Shown one piece after another: positions 54,465 to 63,907 of a DNA stretch of 64,000 nt. Below the pieces are notes generated by a model. That model was not told the DNA's origin, ran no database searches, and worked only from the letters and a program-made list of their open reading frames with translations. Origin of the DNA: Reyranellaceae bacterium (lineage in GTDB: Bacteria > Pseudomonadota > Alphaproteobacteria > Reyranellales > Reyranellaceae); the NCBI GenBank assembly GCA_022844045.1, contig JALHMM010000002.1, forward strand, positions 62,001-126,000, in the 5' to 3' direction. Within the stretch, counting starts at the first letter, position 1; the number at the start of each line of letters is the position of its first letter. The translations under genes were made by a program, and so were the position numbers.

Positions 54465-54589
54465 TTACCTTCCCCCGGAGGGGGAAGGTGCCCGAAGGGC
54501 GGATGGGGGATGTCGAAGACGGACACCGAGTGCGTTGAAACATCCCCCATCCGTCGCTACGCGCCACCTTCCCCCTCCGGGGGAAGGTA
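54465..54589. repeat. Type A intergenic inverted repeat, copy 4
   Basis: It is 125 bases with CTTCCCCCGGAGGGGGAAGG-type ends and GGATGGGGGATG / CATCCCCCATCC arms. The right arm lacks the GCGCTTC of the GCGCTTCGCGC side stem found in the other copies, which shows independent decay. It sits between divergent LLM and amidase genes. Confidence 0.85.
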
Positions 54590-54683
54590 AAACCGACGCG
54601 GGCGGTCCCGGTCGACGATTGTGCAATCGCATCCGCGGCGCGACTATGCCGCCGCAGGTCTCAGGCACAGGGTGTGGTGGATC

Positions 54684-56159
54684 ATGACATTGGCGATGGG
54701 TTGGGACGAGTGGGCGACGTGCGATGCGCTCGCCCTGGCGGAACTGGTGCGGACGAAGAAGGTCAAGCCGGCCGAGCTCGCGGCCCAGGCCGCCGCGGCG
54801 ATCGAGAAGACCAACCCGAAGCTCAGCGCCGTGGTCGAGGTGTTCGACGACGTCGTCGCCGACCCGACGCGCGATGGTGCCAATCTCGATGGTCCGTTCG
54901 CCGGCGTGCCTTACCTGATGAAGGATCTCGGCCCGACCTTGAAGGGCCGGCTGCAGGAGATGGGCTCGAAGCTGATGCGCGGCAATCGCGCGGCGGCCGA
55001 TACCTATCTCACCGGTCGTATCCGCAACGCCGGTCTCAACATCATGGGCCGCACGACGACGCCGGAGTTCGGCTGCTGCTCCTCGGCGGAGAACCCCGAG
55101 GTCTATGTCACGCGCAATCCCTGGGACACGGACTACACCACGCTGGGCTCCTCGGCCGGCACGGCCGCGATGGTTGCCTGCGGCGCGGTGCCGATCTCGC
55201 ACGCCTCCGATGGCGGCGGCTCGATCCGCCTGCCGGCGGGCGCCAACGGCAATATCGGACTGAAGCCCTCGCGCGGCGTCTTCTCGCTGTCGCCGATGGC
55301 TTCTGACCTGACCGGCCTGGTCTCGACCCAGGGCTGCCACACGCGCTCAGTGCGCGACACGGCGGTGTTCGTCGACGCCTGCCGCGGCGGCGCGCCGGGC
55401 GAGTTCATGCCGTTCTGGCAGCCGGCCGAGCCTTATGAGCAGTTGATCAAGCGCGATCCTGGCCGCCTGAAGATCGCGCTGTCGCACGAGTGGGGCGACT
55501 ACAAAGCCGTGCCGCATTTCGTGACGGAGCTGGAGCGCGTCGGCAAGCTGCTGGAAGGGCTGGGCCACACCGTCGAGTGGGCGCTGCCCAAGGTCGACCT
55601 GCGCGCGGCCTTCGCGGCGCAGACCGCCTGCTACATCAGCAATTTCGCGCAGACGATCTCGAACCTGCTGGCGCCGCGCGGGCTCAACAAGCCACCATCG
55701 GATCTGATCGAACCGATCAACATCCGCATCTGGGAGGCCGGCATCGACTACAGCTACAGCGAGCGCGCGCGCATGCAGGCGGTGTTCAACGCCACATCGC
55801 GTGGCTTCGGCGCCTTCTTCGAGGACTGGGACATCATCCTCACGCCTGTCATGGCGCTGCCGACGCCGCGTGTCGGCACGAAGGAGTACCTGACGACCAG
55901 CGACAACCCCTCGGTGCGCGACTGGTTCGCCAATCTCTGGCGCATCTTCGCCTACACGCCGCTGGCCAATCTCACCGGCATCCCCGGCATCTCGCTGCCA
56001 TTGGGCACGCAAGAGAACGGCCTGCCGCTGGGCATCCAGGCGCAGGCGAAACAGGGCGCCGACGGGTTGCTGCTGCAGCTCGCCGCGCAGATCGAGCGGG
56101 CGATCGGCGGCAAGTGGACCGACGGTCGGCTACCGCCGGTGCATGTCACGCGGGGCTGA
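54684..56159 (+). CDS. Amidase (amidase-signature family)
   Basis: This 491-residue amidase starts MTLAMGWDEWATCDALALAE. The catalytic residues appear as K80 in YLMKDLGPT, cis-Ser S156 in TLGSSAGTAA and nucleophile S180 in SDGGGSIRLPAG. It is only distantly related to the amidase at 24511. It may release carboxylates for the TRAP system that follows ~120 bases later on the same strand. Substrate is unknown. An alternative ATG (MGWDEW) lies 12 bases downstream. Confidence 0.92.
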   Translation: MTLAMGWDEWATCDALALAELVRTKKVKPAELAAQAAAAIEKTNPKLSAVVEVFDDVVADPTRDGANLDGPFAGVPYLMKDLGPTLKGRLQEMGSKLMRGNRAAADTYLTGRIRNAGLNIMGRTTTPEFGCCSSAENPEVYVTRNPWDTDYTTLGSSAGTAAMVACGAVPISHASDGGGSIRLPAGANGNIGLKPSRGVFSLSPMASDLTGLVSTQGCHTRSVRDTAVFVDACRGGAPGEFMPFWQPAEPYEQLIKRDPGRLKIALSHEWGDYKAVPHFVTELERVGKLLEGLGHTVEWALPKVDLRAAFAAQTACYISNFAQTISNLLAPRGLNKPPSDLIEPINIRIWEAGIDYSYSERARMQAVFNATSRGFGAFFEDWDIILTPVMALPTPRVGTKEYLTTSDNPSVRDWFANLWRIFAYTPLANLTGIPGISLPLGTQENGLPLGIQAQAKQGADGLLLQLAAQIERAIGGKWTDGRLPPVHVTRG

Positions 56160-56276
56160 TACTCAATCGCGCCCGCCGCGGCTTGACAGTGCGGCCTGCC
56201 CAATGAGCATGATGCGTGGCATGTCTTTTGCTGCGTACGCGTGAGTCCTTGGGATGCCCGAGAGGGGAGAACGCAG

Positions 56277-57326
56277 ATGCTGCATCGGATATTGGCTGCC
56301 TTCGCACTGGCGGTCGCGATTGGATCCGGGGCGACCGCGCAGGATCTGCCGAAGAGCCAGTTCAAGGTGATCGGGCTCAACAGCCCGACGCCGGTGTCGA
56401 TCCATGACGAGCTGCCGTTCTGGCGCAAGACTATTCCCGACGCATCGAAGGGCGCCATCACGGTCGATGTGACACCGCTCGATCAGATGGGCATCGACGA
56501 CAAGACCATGCTGCGCCTGCTCAAGCTCGGCGTGATGGATTTCGCCGCGATGGATATCTCGAAGATGGCGGGCGACGACCCGCGCTTCGAGGCCTGCGAC
56601 CTGGCGGGGCTGACGCTCGATCCGGCGAAGGCGCGCGGGGCCTGCGCGGCCTATCGCGACGTGATCGACCGGCAGATGCAGAAGAACTGGAACGCCAAGC
56701 TGCTGGCGTTCGGCGGCAACACCCCGCAGGTCTTCTGGTGTCGCGAGGTCGTCAGCGGTCTCGACGGGCTGAAGGGCAAAAAGATCCGCGTCTTCAACAA
56801 CACCATGCGCGACTTCCTCGGTGGTGTCGGCGGCACGGCGGTCAGCATGGCCTTCGCCGAGGTGGTGCCGGCGCTCAACAATGGTGTGGTCGATTGCGCC
56901 GTGACAGGCAGCCTGTCGGGCAACACGGCGGGCTGGGCCGAGGTGACCAAGTCGATCTATCCGATGTCGCTGGGCTGGAGCATCAACGTGCTGGCCGTGA
57001 ACCTCAACACGTGGAAGCGGCTGGATCCCAAGCTGCAGGCCTTCTTCGTCGAGCAGACCAAGGCCTACGAAGAGAAGATGTGGGCGACCATCCGCAAGAC
57101 CACCGACGAGGCCGACAACTGCAATACCGGCAAGCAGCCGTGCACCTTGGGCAAGCTCGCCAAGACGACGATCGTGCCGGTGAAGCCCAGCGAGATGGAG
57201 ACCCACAAGAAGCTCGTCGAAGGCGCCGTGCTCGCCGGCTGGGCGAAGCGCTGCGGCGGCGAGTGCGTGCGGGAGTGGAACGACACCGTGGGCAAGGCGC
57301 TCGACCTGAAGGCACCCGCGCCGTAG
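56277..57326 (+). CDS. TRAP transporter substrate-binding protein (DctP type)
   Basis: This 349-residue periplasmic protein has a Sec signal peptide (MLHRILAAFALAVAIGSGAT). It has GKKIRVFNNTMRDFLGGVGG (near residue 165-185, with the Arg that usually binds carboxylate) and NNGVVDCAVTGSLSGNTAGW (about 206-225). An extra cysteine pair (CNTGKQPC) may form a disulfide. It is the first gene of the second TRAP set, with DctQ and DctM types following at 17 and 7 bases. Confidence 0.92.
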   Translation: MLHRILAAFALAVAIGSGATAQDLPKSQFKVIGLNSPTPVSIHDELPFWRKTIPDASKGAITVDVTPLDQMGIDDKTMLRLLKLGVMDFAAMDISKMAGDDPRFEACDLAGLTLDPAKARGACAAYRDVIDRQMQKNWNAKLLAFGGNTPQVFWCREVVSGLDGLKGKKIRVFNNTMRDFLGGVGGTAVSMAFAEVVPALNNGVVDCAVTGSLSGNTAGWAEVTKSIYPMSLGWSINVLAVNLNTWKRLDPKLQAFFVEQTKAYEEKMWATIRKTTDEADNCNTGKQPCTLGKLAKTTIVPVKPSEMETHKKLVEGAVLAGWAKRCGGECVREWNDTVGKALDLKAPAP

Positions 57327-57343
57327 TCGGCGGCTGACCCGAC

Positions 57344-57934
57344 ATGACGGGGGTGCGGCGCGTCGCCCGCTGGGGCCTGTGGGGCGGCGGCGCGCTCGTC
57401 CTGCTGGCCGCGGTGCTGATCGGCATCGACGTGCTGATGCGCAAGTTCCTCAATCGCTCCATCGGCGGGGCCGACGAACTGGCGGGTTATGCATTGGCGA
57501 TCGGCACGGCCTGGAGCCTCGGCGCGGCGCTGCTCGATCGCGCCCATATCCGGATCGATTCGCTTTATGTGCTGTTTCCGCAAAGGCTGCGGCTGGCACT
57601 CGATGCCGCGGCTATCCTGCTGCTCGTCGGCTTCTTCGCCCTGACGGCCTGGCACGGGCTGGGTGTGGTTTCGCAATCCTGGATCTCCAGCTCGCGCAGC
57701 CAATCCGCCCTGGAGACGCCGACGGTGATTCCCCAGGCGTTGTGGATCGCCGGCCTCGCGGGCTTCGTGATCGTCGGTGCCCTGCTGCTGCTCCAGGCGG
57801 CACGGCTGGCGCTCGCGGGCGATCTGAACGCCGCAGCTCGGCTCATCAGCACGCGCTCCGCCGCGGAAGAGGTAGAGGACGAGATCCGTGATCTGAAGGA
57901 TCGCCAGGGCCGCGGCCAGGATCGCGGGTTGTAA
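57344..57934 (+). CDS. TRAP transporter small permease (DctQ type)
   Basis: This 196-residue protein has four membrane helices (about residues 10-30, 48-65, 85-103 and 130-148). It has DVLMRKFLNRSIGGADELAG near residue 28-47, the usual small-permease signature. The first ATG (MTGVRRVARWG) is used. The C-terminus is charged (VEDEIRDLKDRQGRG). Confidence 0.9.
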   Translation: MTGVRRVARWGLWGGGALVLLAAVLIGIDVLMRKFLNRSIGGADELAGYALAIGTAWSLGAALLDRAHIRIDSLYVLFPQRLRLALDAAAILLLVGFFALTAWHGLGVVSQSWISSSRSQSALETPTVIPQALWIAGLAGFVIVGALLLLQAARLALAGDLNAAARLISTRSAAEEVEDEIRDLKDRQGRGQDRGL

Positions 57935-57941
57935 GGCCGAT

Positions 57942-59228
57942 ATGCTCCTGGTCACGCTCCTCATCCTGATCGGCCTGCTGGCGCTGGCCATTCCCGTCGC
58001 CGCCAGCCTCGGCGTCCTTGGTCTGTCGCTGTCCGGCCTCTACTCGAAGCTGCCGCTGTCGCTGGCCATGGGTGAGGTCGCCTGGGGCACGTCGAACAAC
58101 TTCCTGCTGGTGGCGATTCCGTTCTTCGTGCTGCTGGGCGAGATCCTGCTGCGCTCGGGCATGGCCGAGCGCATGTACAACGCGCTGGTGCTGTGGGTGC
58201 CGTGGCTGCCGGGCGGCCTGATGCATTCCAACATCGCGGCGTGCGCCATGTTCGCCGCCACGTCGGGATCGAGCGTGGCCACGGCCGCGACGATCGGCAC
58301 CGTGGCGCTGGGCGAGGTCGAAAAGCGCGGGTACTCCGAGCGCCTCTTCCTCGGCACCATCGCCGCCGGCGGCACGCTCGGTATCCTCATTCCGCCGTCG
58401 ATCAACATGATCGTGTATGGCGTGCTGACCGACACCTCGATTCCCAAGCTTTACCTCGCCGGCTTCCTTCCCGGTCTGGTGCTGGCCGGGCTGTTCAGCC
58501 TGACCGTGCTCGTCATCTGCCTGATACGCCCGTCGCTGGGCGGCAGACCCACGGCGACCAGCTGGAGGCAGCGCATCGCGGCGCTGCCCGACCTGCTGCC
58601 GCCGCTGATCATCTTCCTCGCCGTGATCGGATCGATCTACGCCGGCTGGGCGACGGCGACCGAGTCGGCGGCGCTTGGCGTACTGGCCGCCGTCGGCATC
58701 GCCGCCTGGCATCGCCGGCTGACCTGGCACACGTTGTTGAGCGCCTTCGAAGGCACGATGCGGACCACCGCCATGATCATGGCGATCCTGCTCGCGGCCT
58801 ACTTCCTCAATTTCGTCATCACGTCGATCGGGCTGACCGGCAAGGTCAGCGGTTTCATCGCCGGCCTCGGCCTGTCCAAGGTCGAGCTGCTCGTCGTCGT
58901 GGTGCTGTTCTACTTCGTCCTCGGCATGTTCATGGAGACGCTGTCGATGATGGTGGCGACCGTACCCATCATCGCGCCGATCATGATCAAGGCCGGCTAC
59001 GATCCGATCTGGTTCGGCATCATCATCATCATTCTCATGGAACTGGCGATGATCACGCCACCGGTCGGCATCAACCTCTATGTCGTGCAGGGACTACGCA
59101 AGCGCGGCAGGATCAACGACGTCATCATCGGGGCGTCGCCCTTCGTCATCACCATGATGGTGATGGTCGTCGTCCTGTCGTGCTGGCCGGATATCGCGCT
59201 CTGGCTGCCGCGATCGGCGGCGAATTAG
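57942..59228 (+). CDS. TRAP transporter large permease (DctM type)
   Basis: This 428-residue protein starts MLLVTLLILIGLLALAIPVA and has about 12 hydrophobic segments. It has SNIAACAMFAATSGSSVATA (near 92-111), GTLGILIPPSINMIVYGVLT (about 145-164) and ELAMITPPVGINLYVVQGLR near 370. It completes the second TRAP importer. Its end is four bases from the stop of the convergent hydantoinase A gene. Confidence 0.93.
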   Translation: MLLVTLLILIGLLALAIPVAASLGVLGLSLSGLYSKLPLSLAMGEVAWGTSNNFLLVAIPFFVLLGEILLRSGMAERMYNALVLWVPWLPGGLMHSNIAACAMFAATSGSSVATAATIGTVALGEVEKRGYSERLFLGTIAAGGTLGILIPPSINMIVYGVLTDTSIPKLYLAGFLPGLVLAGLFSLTVLVICLIRPSLGGRPTATSWRQRIAALPDLLPPLIIFLAVIGSIYAGWATATESAALGVLAAVGIAAWHRRLTWHTLLSAFEGTMRTTAMIMAILLAAYFLNFVITSIGLTGKVSGFIAGLGLSKVELLVVVVLFYFVLGMFMETLSMMVATVPIIAPIMIKAGYDPIWFGIIIIILMELAMITPPVGINLYVVQGLRKRGRINDVIIGASPFVITMMVMVVVLSCWPDIALWLPRSAAN

Positions 59229-59232
59229 CGCG

Positions 59233-61320
59233 CTACAGCGTGATCACGATGTTGCCGGCGGCGTCGAGCTCGGCGTGGGCGCCGGGAGGCACCACGCAGG
59301 TCGCGTCGTACTCATCGACGATCAGCGGGCCGGCGCGCCCCGACGCCAGGTCGGCGCGCCTCAGCACCGGCGTTTCATGCCAACCGTAGGTGTCGCCAAA
59401 ATAGGCCCGGCGCGAGGCCTGGGCCACGAGCTCGGCCCGGCTCGATTGCACGCTCTGCGGCACGGCGCGGCCCTCGCGCAGGCCCGAGCCCACGACCTGG
59501 ATGGAGACCAGCTCGACCGGTTCGTCAGGCCCGGCGCGATGGCCGTAGGTCTTCTCGTGCTCCTGACCGAAGGCCTCTTCGAGGTGCTTCACCATCGTCG
59601 CGTCGATCGGGCCGTCGGGCACGGCGACGGTCAGGTCATAGCTCTGGCCCTTGTAGTGCAAAGCCGCCGAACGCTTGAGCCGCGCCCGCGCGCCCGTGAA
59701 GCCTTCGACGGCGAGTTGATCGCTCGCCTGTCGCGCGAGCCCATTCCATGCCGCGTCGATCTCACCGAGATCGGCCTGGCGCAGCAGCCTGCGGAAGGTC
59801 CGCGCGTAGTGATGCTCGACATCGGCATAGAGCAGGCCGAAGGACGAGAACAGGCCTGCCGATGGCGGCACCACGATCCGATTGATGCCGAGCGCGGCGG
59901 CCATGCCTGATGCGAAGAGCGGACCGTTGCCGCCGAAGGCGAACAGCGCGAAGTCGCGTGGATCGCGGCCGCGCTCTGTCGACACCGCCTTGATGGCGCG
60001 GATCATGTTGGACTCCGCGATCAGATGCGCGCCGTAGGCCGCGCGCTCCAGCGCCATGCCGAGCGGGTTGGCGATCTTCGCCTCGAAGACGGCGCGGGCC
60101 TGCCCGGCGTTGAGCTTCAACGCGCCGCCCACGAGGTGCGCGGGGTTGATATAACCCAGCAGCACGTTGGCGTCGGTGATGGTGGGGACCTCGCCACCCT
60201 GGTCGTAACAGACCGGACCGGGCGATGCGCCAGCGCTCTCGGGACCGACCTGCAGCGCGCCGCCGCCATCGATCCAGATATGCGAACCACCACCGGCGCC
60301 GACCTCGGCGAGGTCGATGGCTGGTACCTTGAGCGTGTATCCGGCGCCGCTCAGCAGGCGTGAGCCGATCATGATGCCGGCACCAACCGCATACTCGTGG
60401 GCGCGTGCGACCTCGCCGTCCTCGACCATCGAGGCCTTGGCGGTGGTGCCGCCCATGTCGAAGGTGATGATCTTCGGCAGTCCCTTGGCGCGGGCGAGCG
60501 CCTGCGCGCCGACGACGCCGCCGGCCGGGCCGGACTCGATGATGTTCATCGGCCGCTCGGCCGCCGCGGCATCGGTCGTCAGGCCGCCATTCGATTGCAT
60601 CAGCAGCAGACGGGCCGGAATGCCGGCGGCGTTGAGCCCCTGGCGCAGCGCCCTGAGATAGGTGGCGACGATCGGCATCACATAGGCGTTGATGACGGTG
60701 GTCGAGGTCCGTTCGTATTCCTTGATCTCCGGCAGCACCTCGAACGAGACGCTGAGCGGCAGGCGTGGGGCCTTGCGGGTGGCGATGTCGCGCAGCATCG
60801 CCTCGTGCGCGGGGTTGGCGAAGGAATTGAGCAGGCAGATGGCGATCGCCTCGACCTTCTCGGCCAGCAGCGCATCGACGGCGCGCTCGGCGTCGGCGGG
60901 ATCGAGGGCACGCTCGACGCGGCCGGCGTGATCGACGCGCTCGTCGACGACCTGGCGCAGGTAGCGCTCGGCCAGCGGTGGCGGCTTGGTCCAGCTGAGG
61001 TCGTAGAGGCGGGGCATGCGCAGCGTGCGGATCTCCAGCACGTCGCGGAATCCCTTGGTGGTGATGAGCCCGACGCGCGCGCCCTTGTGCTCGAGGATGG
61101 CGTTCGAGGCGACGGTTGTGCCGTGGCGGATCTCCTCGATCACGCCGCCATCGAGCCCGGTCTCACGGAACACCTCGCTCAGGCCGTCGACGATGGCCTG
61201 GGCATAGTTGCCGACGCTCGAGGAGATCTTCTTGGTGTGGATGGTGCCGTCGGATCCGAGCAGCACGATATCGGTGAAGGTGCCGCCGATGTCGACACCG
61301 ACGCGATAGGTGATGGACAT
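59233..61320 (-). CDS. hyuA: Hydantoinase A/oxoprolinase-family protein (N-methylhydantoinase A type)
   Basis: This 695-residue ASKHA-fold ATPase subunit starts MSITYRVGVDIGGTFTDIVL, the phosphate-1 loop. KIITFDMGGTTAKASMVEDG near 280-300 is the second ATP segment, and the GNGPLFASGM segment near 460 is also typical. With HyuB it opens hydantoin or 5-oxoproline-like rings using ATP, as acetone carboxylase and acetophenone carboxylase subunits do. It follows hyuB with four bases between the stop and this ATG. Confidence 0.92.
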   Translation of the reverse strand: MSITYRVGVDIGGTFTDIVLLGSDGTIHTKKISSSVGNYAQAIVDGLSEVFRETGLDGGVIEEIRHGTTVASNAILEHKGARVGLITTKGFRDVLEIRTLRMPRLYDLSWTKPPPLAERYLRQVVDERVDHAGRVERALDPADAERAVDALLAEKVEAIAICLLNSFANPAHEAMLRDIATRKAPRLPLSVSFEVLPEIKEYERTSTTVINAYVMPIVATYLRALRQGLNAAGIPARLLLMQSNGGLTTDAAAAERPMNIIESGPAGGVVGAQALARAKGLPKIITFDMGGTTAKASMVEDGEVARAHEYAVGAGIMIGSRLLSGAGYTLKVPAIDLAEVGAGGGSHIWIDGGGALQVGPESAGASPGPVCYDQGGEVPTITDANVLLGYINPAHLVGGALKLNAGQARAVFEAKIANPLGMALERAAYGAHLIAESNMIRAIKAVSTERGRDPRDFALFAFGGNGPLFASGMAAALGINRIVVPPSAGLFSSFGLLYADVEHHYARTFRRLLRQADLGEIDAAWNGLARQASDQLAVEGFTGARARLKRSAALHYKGQSYDLTVAVPDGPIDATMVKHLEEAFGQEHEKTYGHRAGPDEPVELVSIQVVGSGLREGRAVPQSVQSSRAELVAQASRRAYFGDTYGWHETPVLRRADLASGRAGPLIVDEYDATCVVPPGAHAELDAAGNIVITL

Positions 61321-61324
61321 GACG

Positions 61325-63121
61325 CTATTCCGCGGCGCGCGCCAGACGCACCGGGTCGTGCCGTTGCACCGTCGGCACCTCGGTCCAGCCGCGCGACCGC
61401 GCGATCTGCGCGCGAAGGCGCGTGGTGGCATCCGCGTCGACCGTCCAGCTGGCCTTGTCGATCACCACGCCGTAGTCGACCTGCGCCTTGTGCGACGAGA
61501 GCAGCTCGTTGCGCACGTCGCGCAGCACGGCGGCGGGATCGCGCTCCAGTGGATCGCCCCAGCCGCCAGCGCCGGCCAGCACGTGGCGGAAGATGTCGCC
61601 GCGCTTGACCGTCATGGTGAACTTCGACGGCAGGAGGCGGTTCTCGCCGTCGGGGTTCAGGTAGTTCTCCGACGGGCCGCCCGGGCCGCCGCCGTACAGG
61701 CCGAACGGCCGATGGTCGCGGCGGTCGGCGCGGACCTGCAACATGCCTTCCTGCTCGAGGAATCGGTAGTCGCGCTTGAACGGCACGCCGCCGCGATACT
61801 TGCCGGCGCCCGCCTTGTCGGCGACGAACTCGTAGGCCAGCAGCTGGATGGGCTGCTCGGCTTCGGTGACCTCGATCGAGTGCGAGGCCATGTTGGCGAA
61901 CATGTGCGAGTTGCCGTCGAGCCCATCGGCGAAGGGCCGCGCGCCCCAGGCGCCGCAGGTGAAGTCGACATAGACGAAGGGCTTGCGCGCCGCGTCGTAA
62001 CCACCGATCGAGATGCCGGTATTGCCGCCGTCGCCCGCCGCCTTGACGCGGTCGGGCAGCATCATGGCCAGCGCGCCGAACATGCAGTCGACCATGCGGA
62101 AGCCGGTGAGGCCGCGCGCGGCGCAGGCCGCCGGCAGCACGCCATTGCCGACCGTGCCCGGCGGGCAGATCACCTCGATGGCGCGGAACACGCCCTCGTT
62201 GTTGGGGATGCCCGCCGGCAGCACCGAGCGCACGCCGGTGTAGGAGGCCGCTTTGGTGAAGCTCAGCGTGTTGTTGATCGCGCCCTTGACCTGCGGATTG
62301 GTGCCGGTCCAGTCGACCACCATGTGACCGCCCGACTTGCGGATCGTCACGAACAGCCGGATCGGCTGGCCGTAGTCGACACCGTCGTCGTCGATCCAGT
62401 CCTCGAAGCTCCATTCGCCGTCCGGCAGCTGCGCCAGCGCCGCGCGCGTCAGGCGCTCGGCGTAGTCGATGATCTCGTTGAGGTAGAGCTTGGTCTGCTG
62501 CACGCCGTACTTCGCGACGATGTCGGCGAACTGCGTCTCGCCGATATGGCAGGCCGCGAGCTGCGCGCGCAAGTCGCCGAAGAGCTGGACGGGCAGGCGG
62601 ACGTTCTTCTCGATGATCGTCATGAGGGTCTGGTTGATCTTGCCGGCCTCGTAGAGCTTCATCGGCGCGATGCGCAGGCCCTCGGCATAGATTTCGGTCG
62701 AGTCCGAGGCGTTGGAGCCCGCCACGCGTCCGCCGACATCGATGTGGTGGCAGACCGTGCAGGCGAAGGCCAGGCGCTCGCCCTCGTGATAGAGCGGCTT
62801 GATGACGAAGATGTCCGGCAGGTGCATGCCGCCGTCGAACGGGTCGTTCATGATGAACACGTCGCCCGGCCCCATGTCGTCACCGAAATGGCGCATGATC
62901 GAGTCCATCGCCGTCGGCACCGAGCCGAGATGTCCCGGCAGGGTCAGGCCCTGCGCCGCCAGCTTGCCGTTGGCGTCGGCGAAGCCCGTCGAGTAGTCCA
63001 TGTTGTCCTTGAGCACGCCGGAGTAGGTCGTGCGGAAGACCGTCAGGGCCATCTCGTCAGCGATCGAGAAGATCGCGTTTTTGAACAGTTCGAGAGTGAT
63101 CGGATCGGGTACGTCGGCCAC
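61325..63121 (-). CDS. hyuB: Hydantoinase B/oxoprolinase-family protein (N-methylhydantoinase B type)
   Basis: This ~598-residue partner of the hydantoinase A subunit starts at GTG, reading VADVPDPITLELFKNAIFSI, after GGAGAG nine bases upstream; a GTG 36 bases further upstream is a possible alternative. Typical segments are DNMDYSTGFADANGKLAAQG (near residue 40), HVGDVFIMNDPF-like PGDVFIMNDPFDGGMHLPD (near 88-106) and HHIDVGGRVAGSNASDSTEIYA. It is the first gene of the hyuB-hyuA pair; the arylmalonate-decarboxylase-like gene is upstream on the same strand. Confidence 0.92.
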   Translation of the reverse strand: MADVPDPITLELFKNAIFSIADEMALTVFRTTYSGVLKDNMDYSTGFADANGKLAAQGLTLPGHLGSVPTAMDSIMRHFGDDMGPGDVFIMNDPFDGGMHLPDIFVIKPLYHEGERLAFACTVCHHIDVGGRVAGSNASDSTEIYAEGLRIAPMKLYEAGKINQTLMTIIEKNVRLPVQLFGDLRAQLAACHIGETQFADIVAKYGVQQTKLYLNEIIDYAERLTRAALAQLPDGEWSFEDWIDDDGVDYGQPIRLFVTIRKSGGHMVVDWTGTNPQVKGAINNTLSFTKAASYTGVRSVLPAGIPNNEGVFRAIEVICPPGTVGNGVLPAACAARGLTGFRMVDCMFGALAMMLPDRVKAAGDGGNTGISIGGYDAARKPFVYVDFTCGAWGARPFADGLDGNSHMFANMASHSIEVTEAEQPIQLLAYEFVADKAGAGKYRGGVPFKRDYRFLEQEGMLQVRADRRDHRPFGLYGGGPGGPSENYLNPDGENRLLPSKFTMTVKRGDIFRHVLAGAGGWGDPLERDPAAVLRDVRNELLSSHKAQVDYGVVIDKASWTVDADATTRLRAQIARSRGWTEVPTVQRHDPVRLARAAE

Positions 63122-63179
63122 TGTCTTGCTCTCCGGAGCGATCGGATCCACGCGCACAGTCTAGCAGCAAAATGCGGGC

Positions 63180-63893
63180 CTATGCCGTAAACCATCGCCC
63201 CCAACGGGTGAAGGGGCGCTTGTCGAGGCCCAGAACGTCCAGTGCCGACCAAAGCGTCACCGCCACCGAGTCCAGGATCGGGATGCCCAGCGTCGCTTCC
63301 AGCCGGGCCGCCCGTGCCGCGCCGCGCATGTTGGTGCACAGGATCACGGCGCCGTCGCATCCAGCCTGCGCCACGCGGCCGAGCGCGTCGTCGATCTGTT
63401 CCTCGGTGACGGTGGCGAAAGAGAAATTGTCGCGCAGGCCCAGATGCACGTCAGGGCCGACAGGCAGGCCGGCCGCGGTCCACGTCCCGATGATCTGCGC
63501 CTGGACGTCGCTTGTGTAGGGGCTGACCAGGCCGATCCGGCGCAGCCCGAGCCGGCGGACGAGGGTGCGGTACGCCAGCACGCAGGTGACGGCGCGAATG
63601 CCGGTCGCCTGCTCGATATGGCGCACCAGCTCCTCGTCGCGCTCCAGGCCCAGCCAGCTGGCGGAGGTCCCGTTCCAGGCGATCACGTCGCAGCGGGCAT
63701 GCGCCAGCAGTTCCGCCGCCGCCAGAATCGGCGCGGTGTCGAACTGCCGCAGCGCCCGATCGTCGAGCGCGATCTCCGTCACCTTGAAGCGCGAGAAGTG
63801 CGCGGTGATGTGGGGATGGCCGTGCAGCATCGCTGCCGTCACGGGCTCCAGCACCGTGTTGGACGAGGGCGTCAGCATGCCCAGACGCGGCAA
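63180..63893 (-). CDS. Arylmalonate decarboxylase / maleate isomerase-like protein (Asp/Glu racemase superfamily)
   Basis: This 237-residue protein most likely starts at a TTG, reading MPRLGMLTPSSNTVLEP, after GGAGGG seven bases away. An earlier TTG overlapping the upstream gene's stop is less well placed. The first catalytic Cys of racemases is replaced: G75-T76-S77 occurs in AWNGTSASW, while the second Cys is present (C186 in VILCTNMRG). Y126 is in VSPYTSDVQ. The Gly-Thr-Ser plus single Cys arrangement is that of arylmalonate decarboxylases (G74, T75, S76, C188). It precedes the hydantoinase pair on the same strand. Confidence 0.8.
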   Translation of the reverse strand: MPRLGMLTPSSNTVLEPVTAAMLHGHPHITAHFSRFKVTEIALDDRALRQFDTAPILAAAELLAHARCDVIAWNGTSASWLGLERDEELVRHIEQATGIRAVTCVLAYRTLVRRLGLRRIGLVSPYTSDVQAQIIGTWTAAGLPVGPDVHLGLRDNFSFATVTEEQIDDALGRVAQAGCDGAVILCTNMRGAARAARLEATLGIPILDSVAVTLWSALDVLGLDKRPFTRWGRWFTA

Positions 63894-63907
63894 GATCGAT
63901 CCCTCCG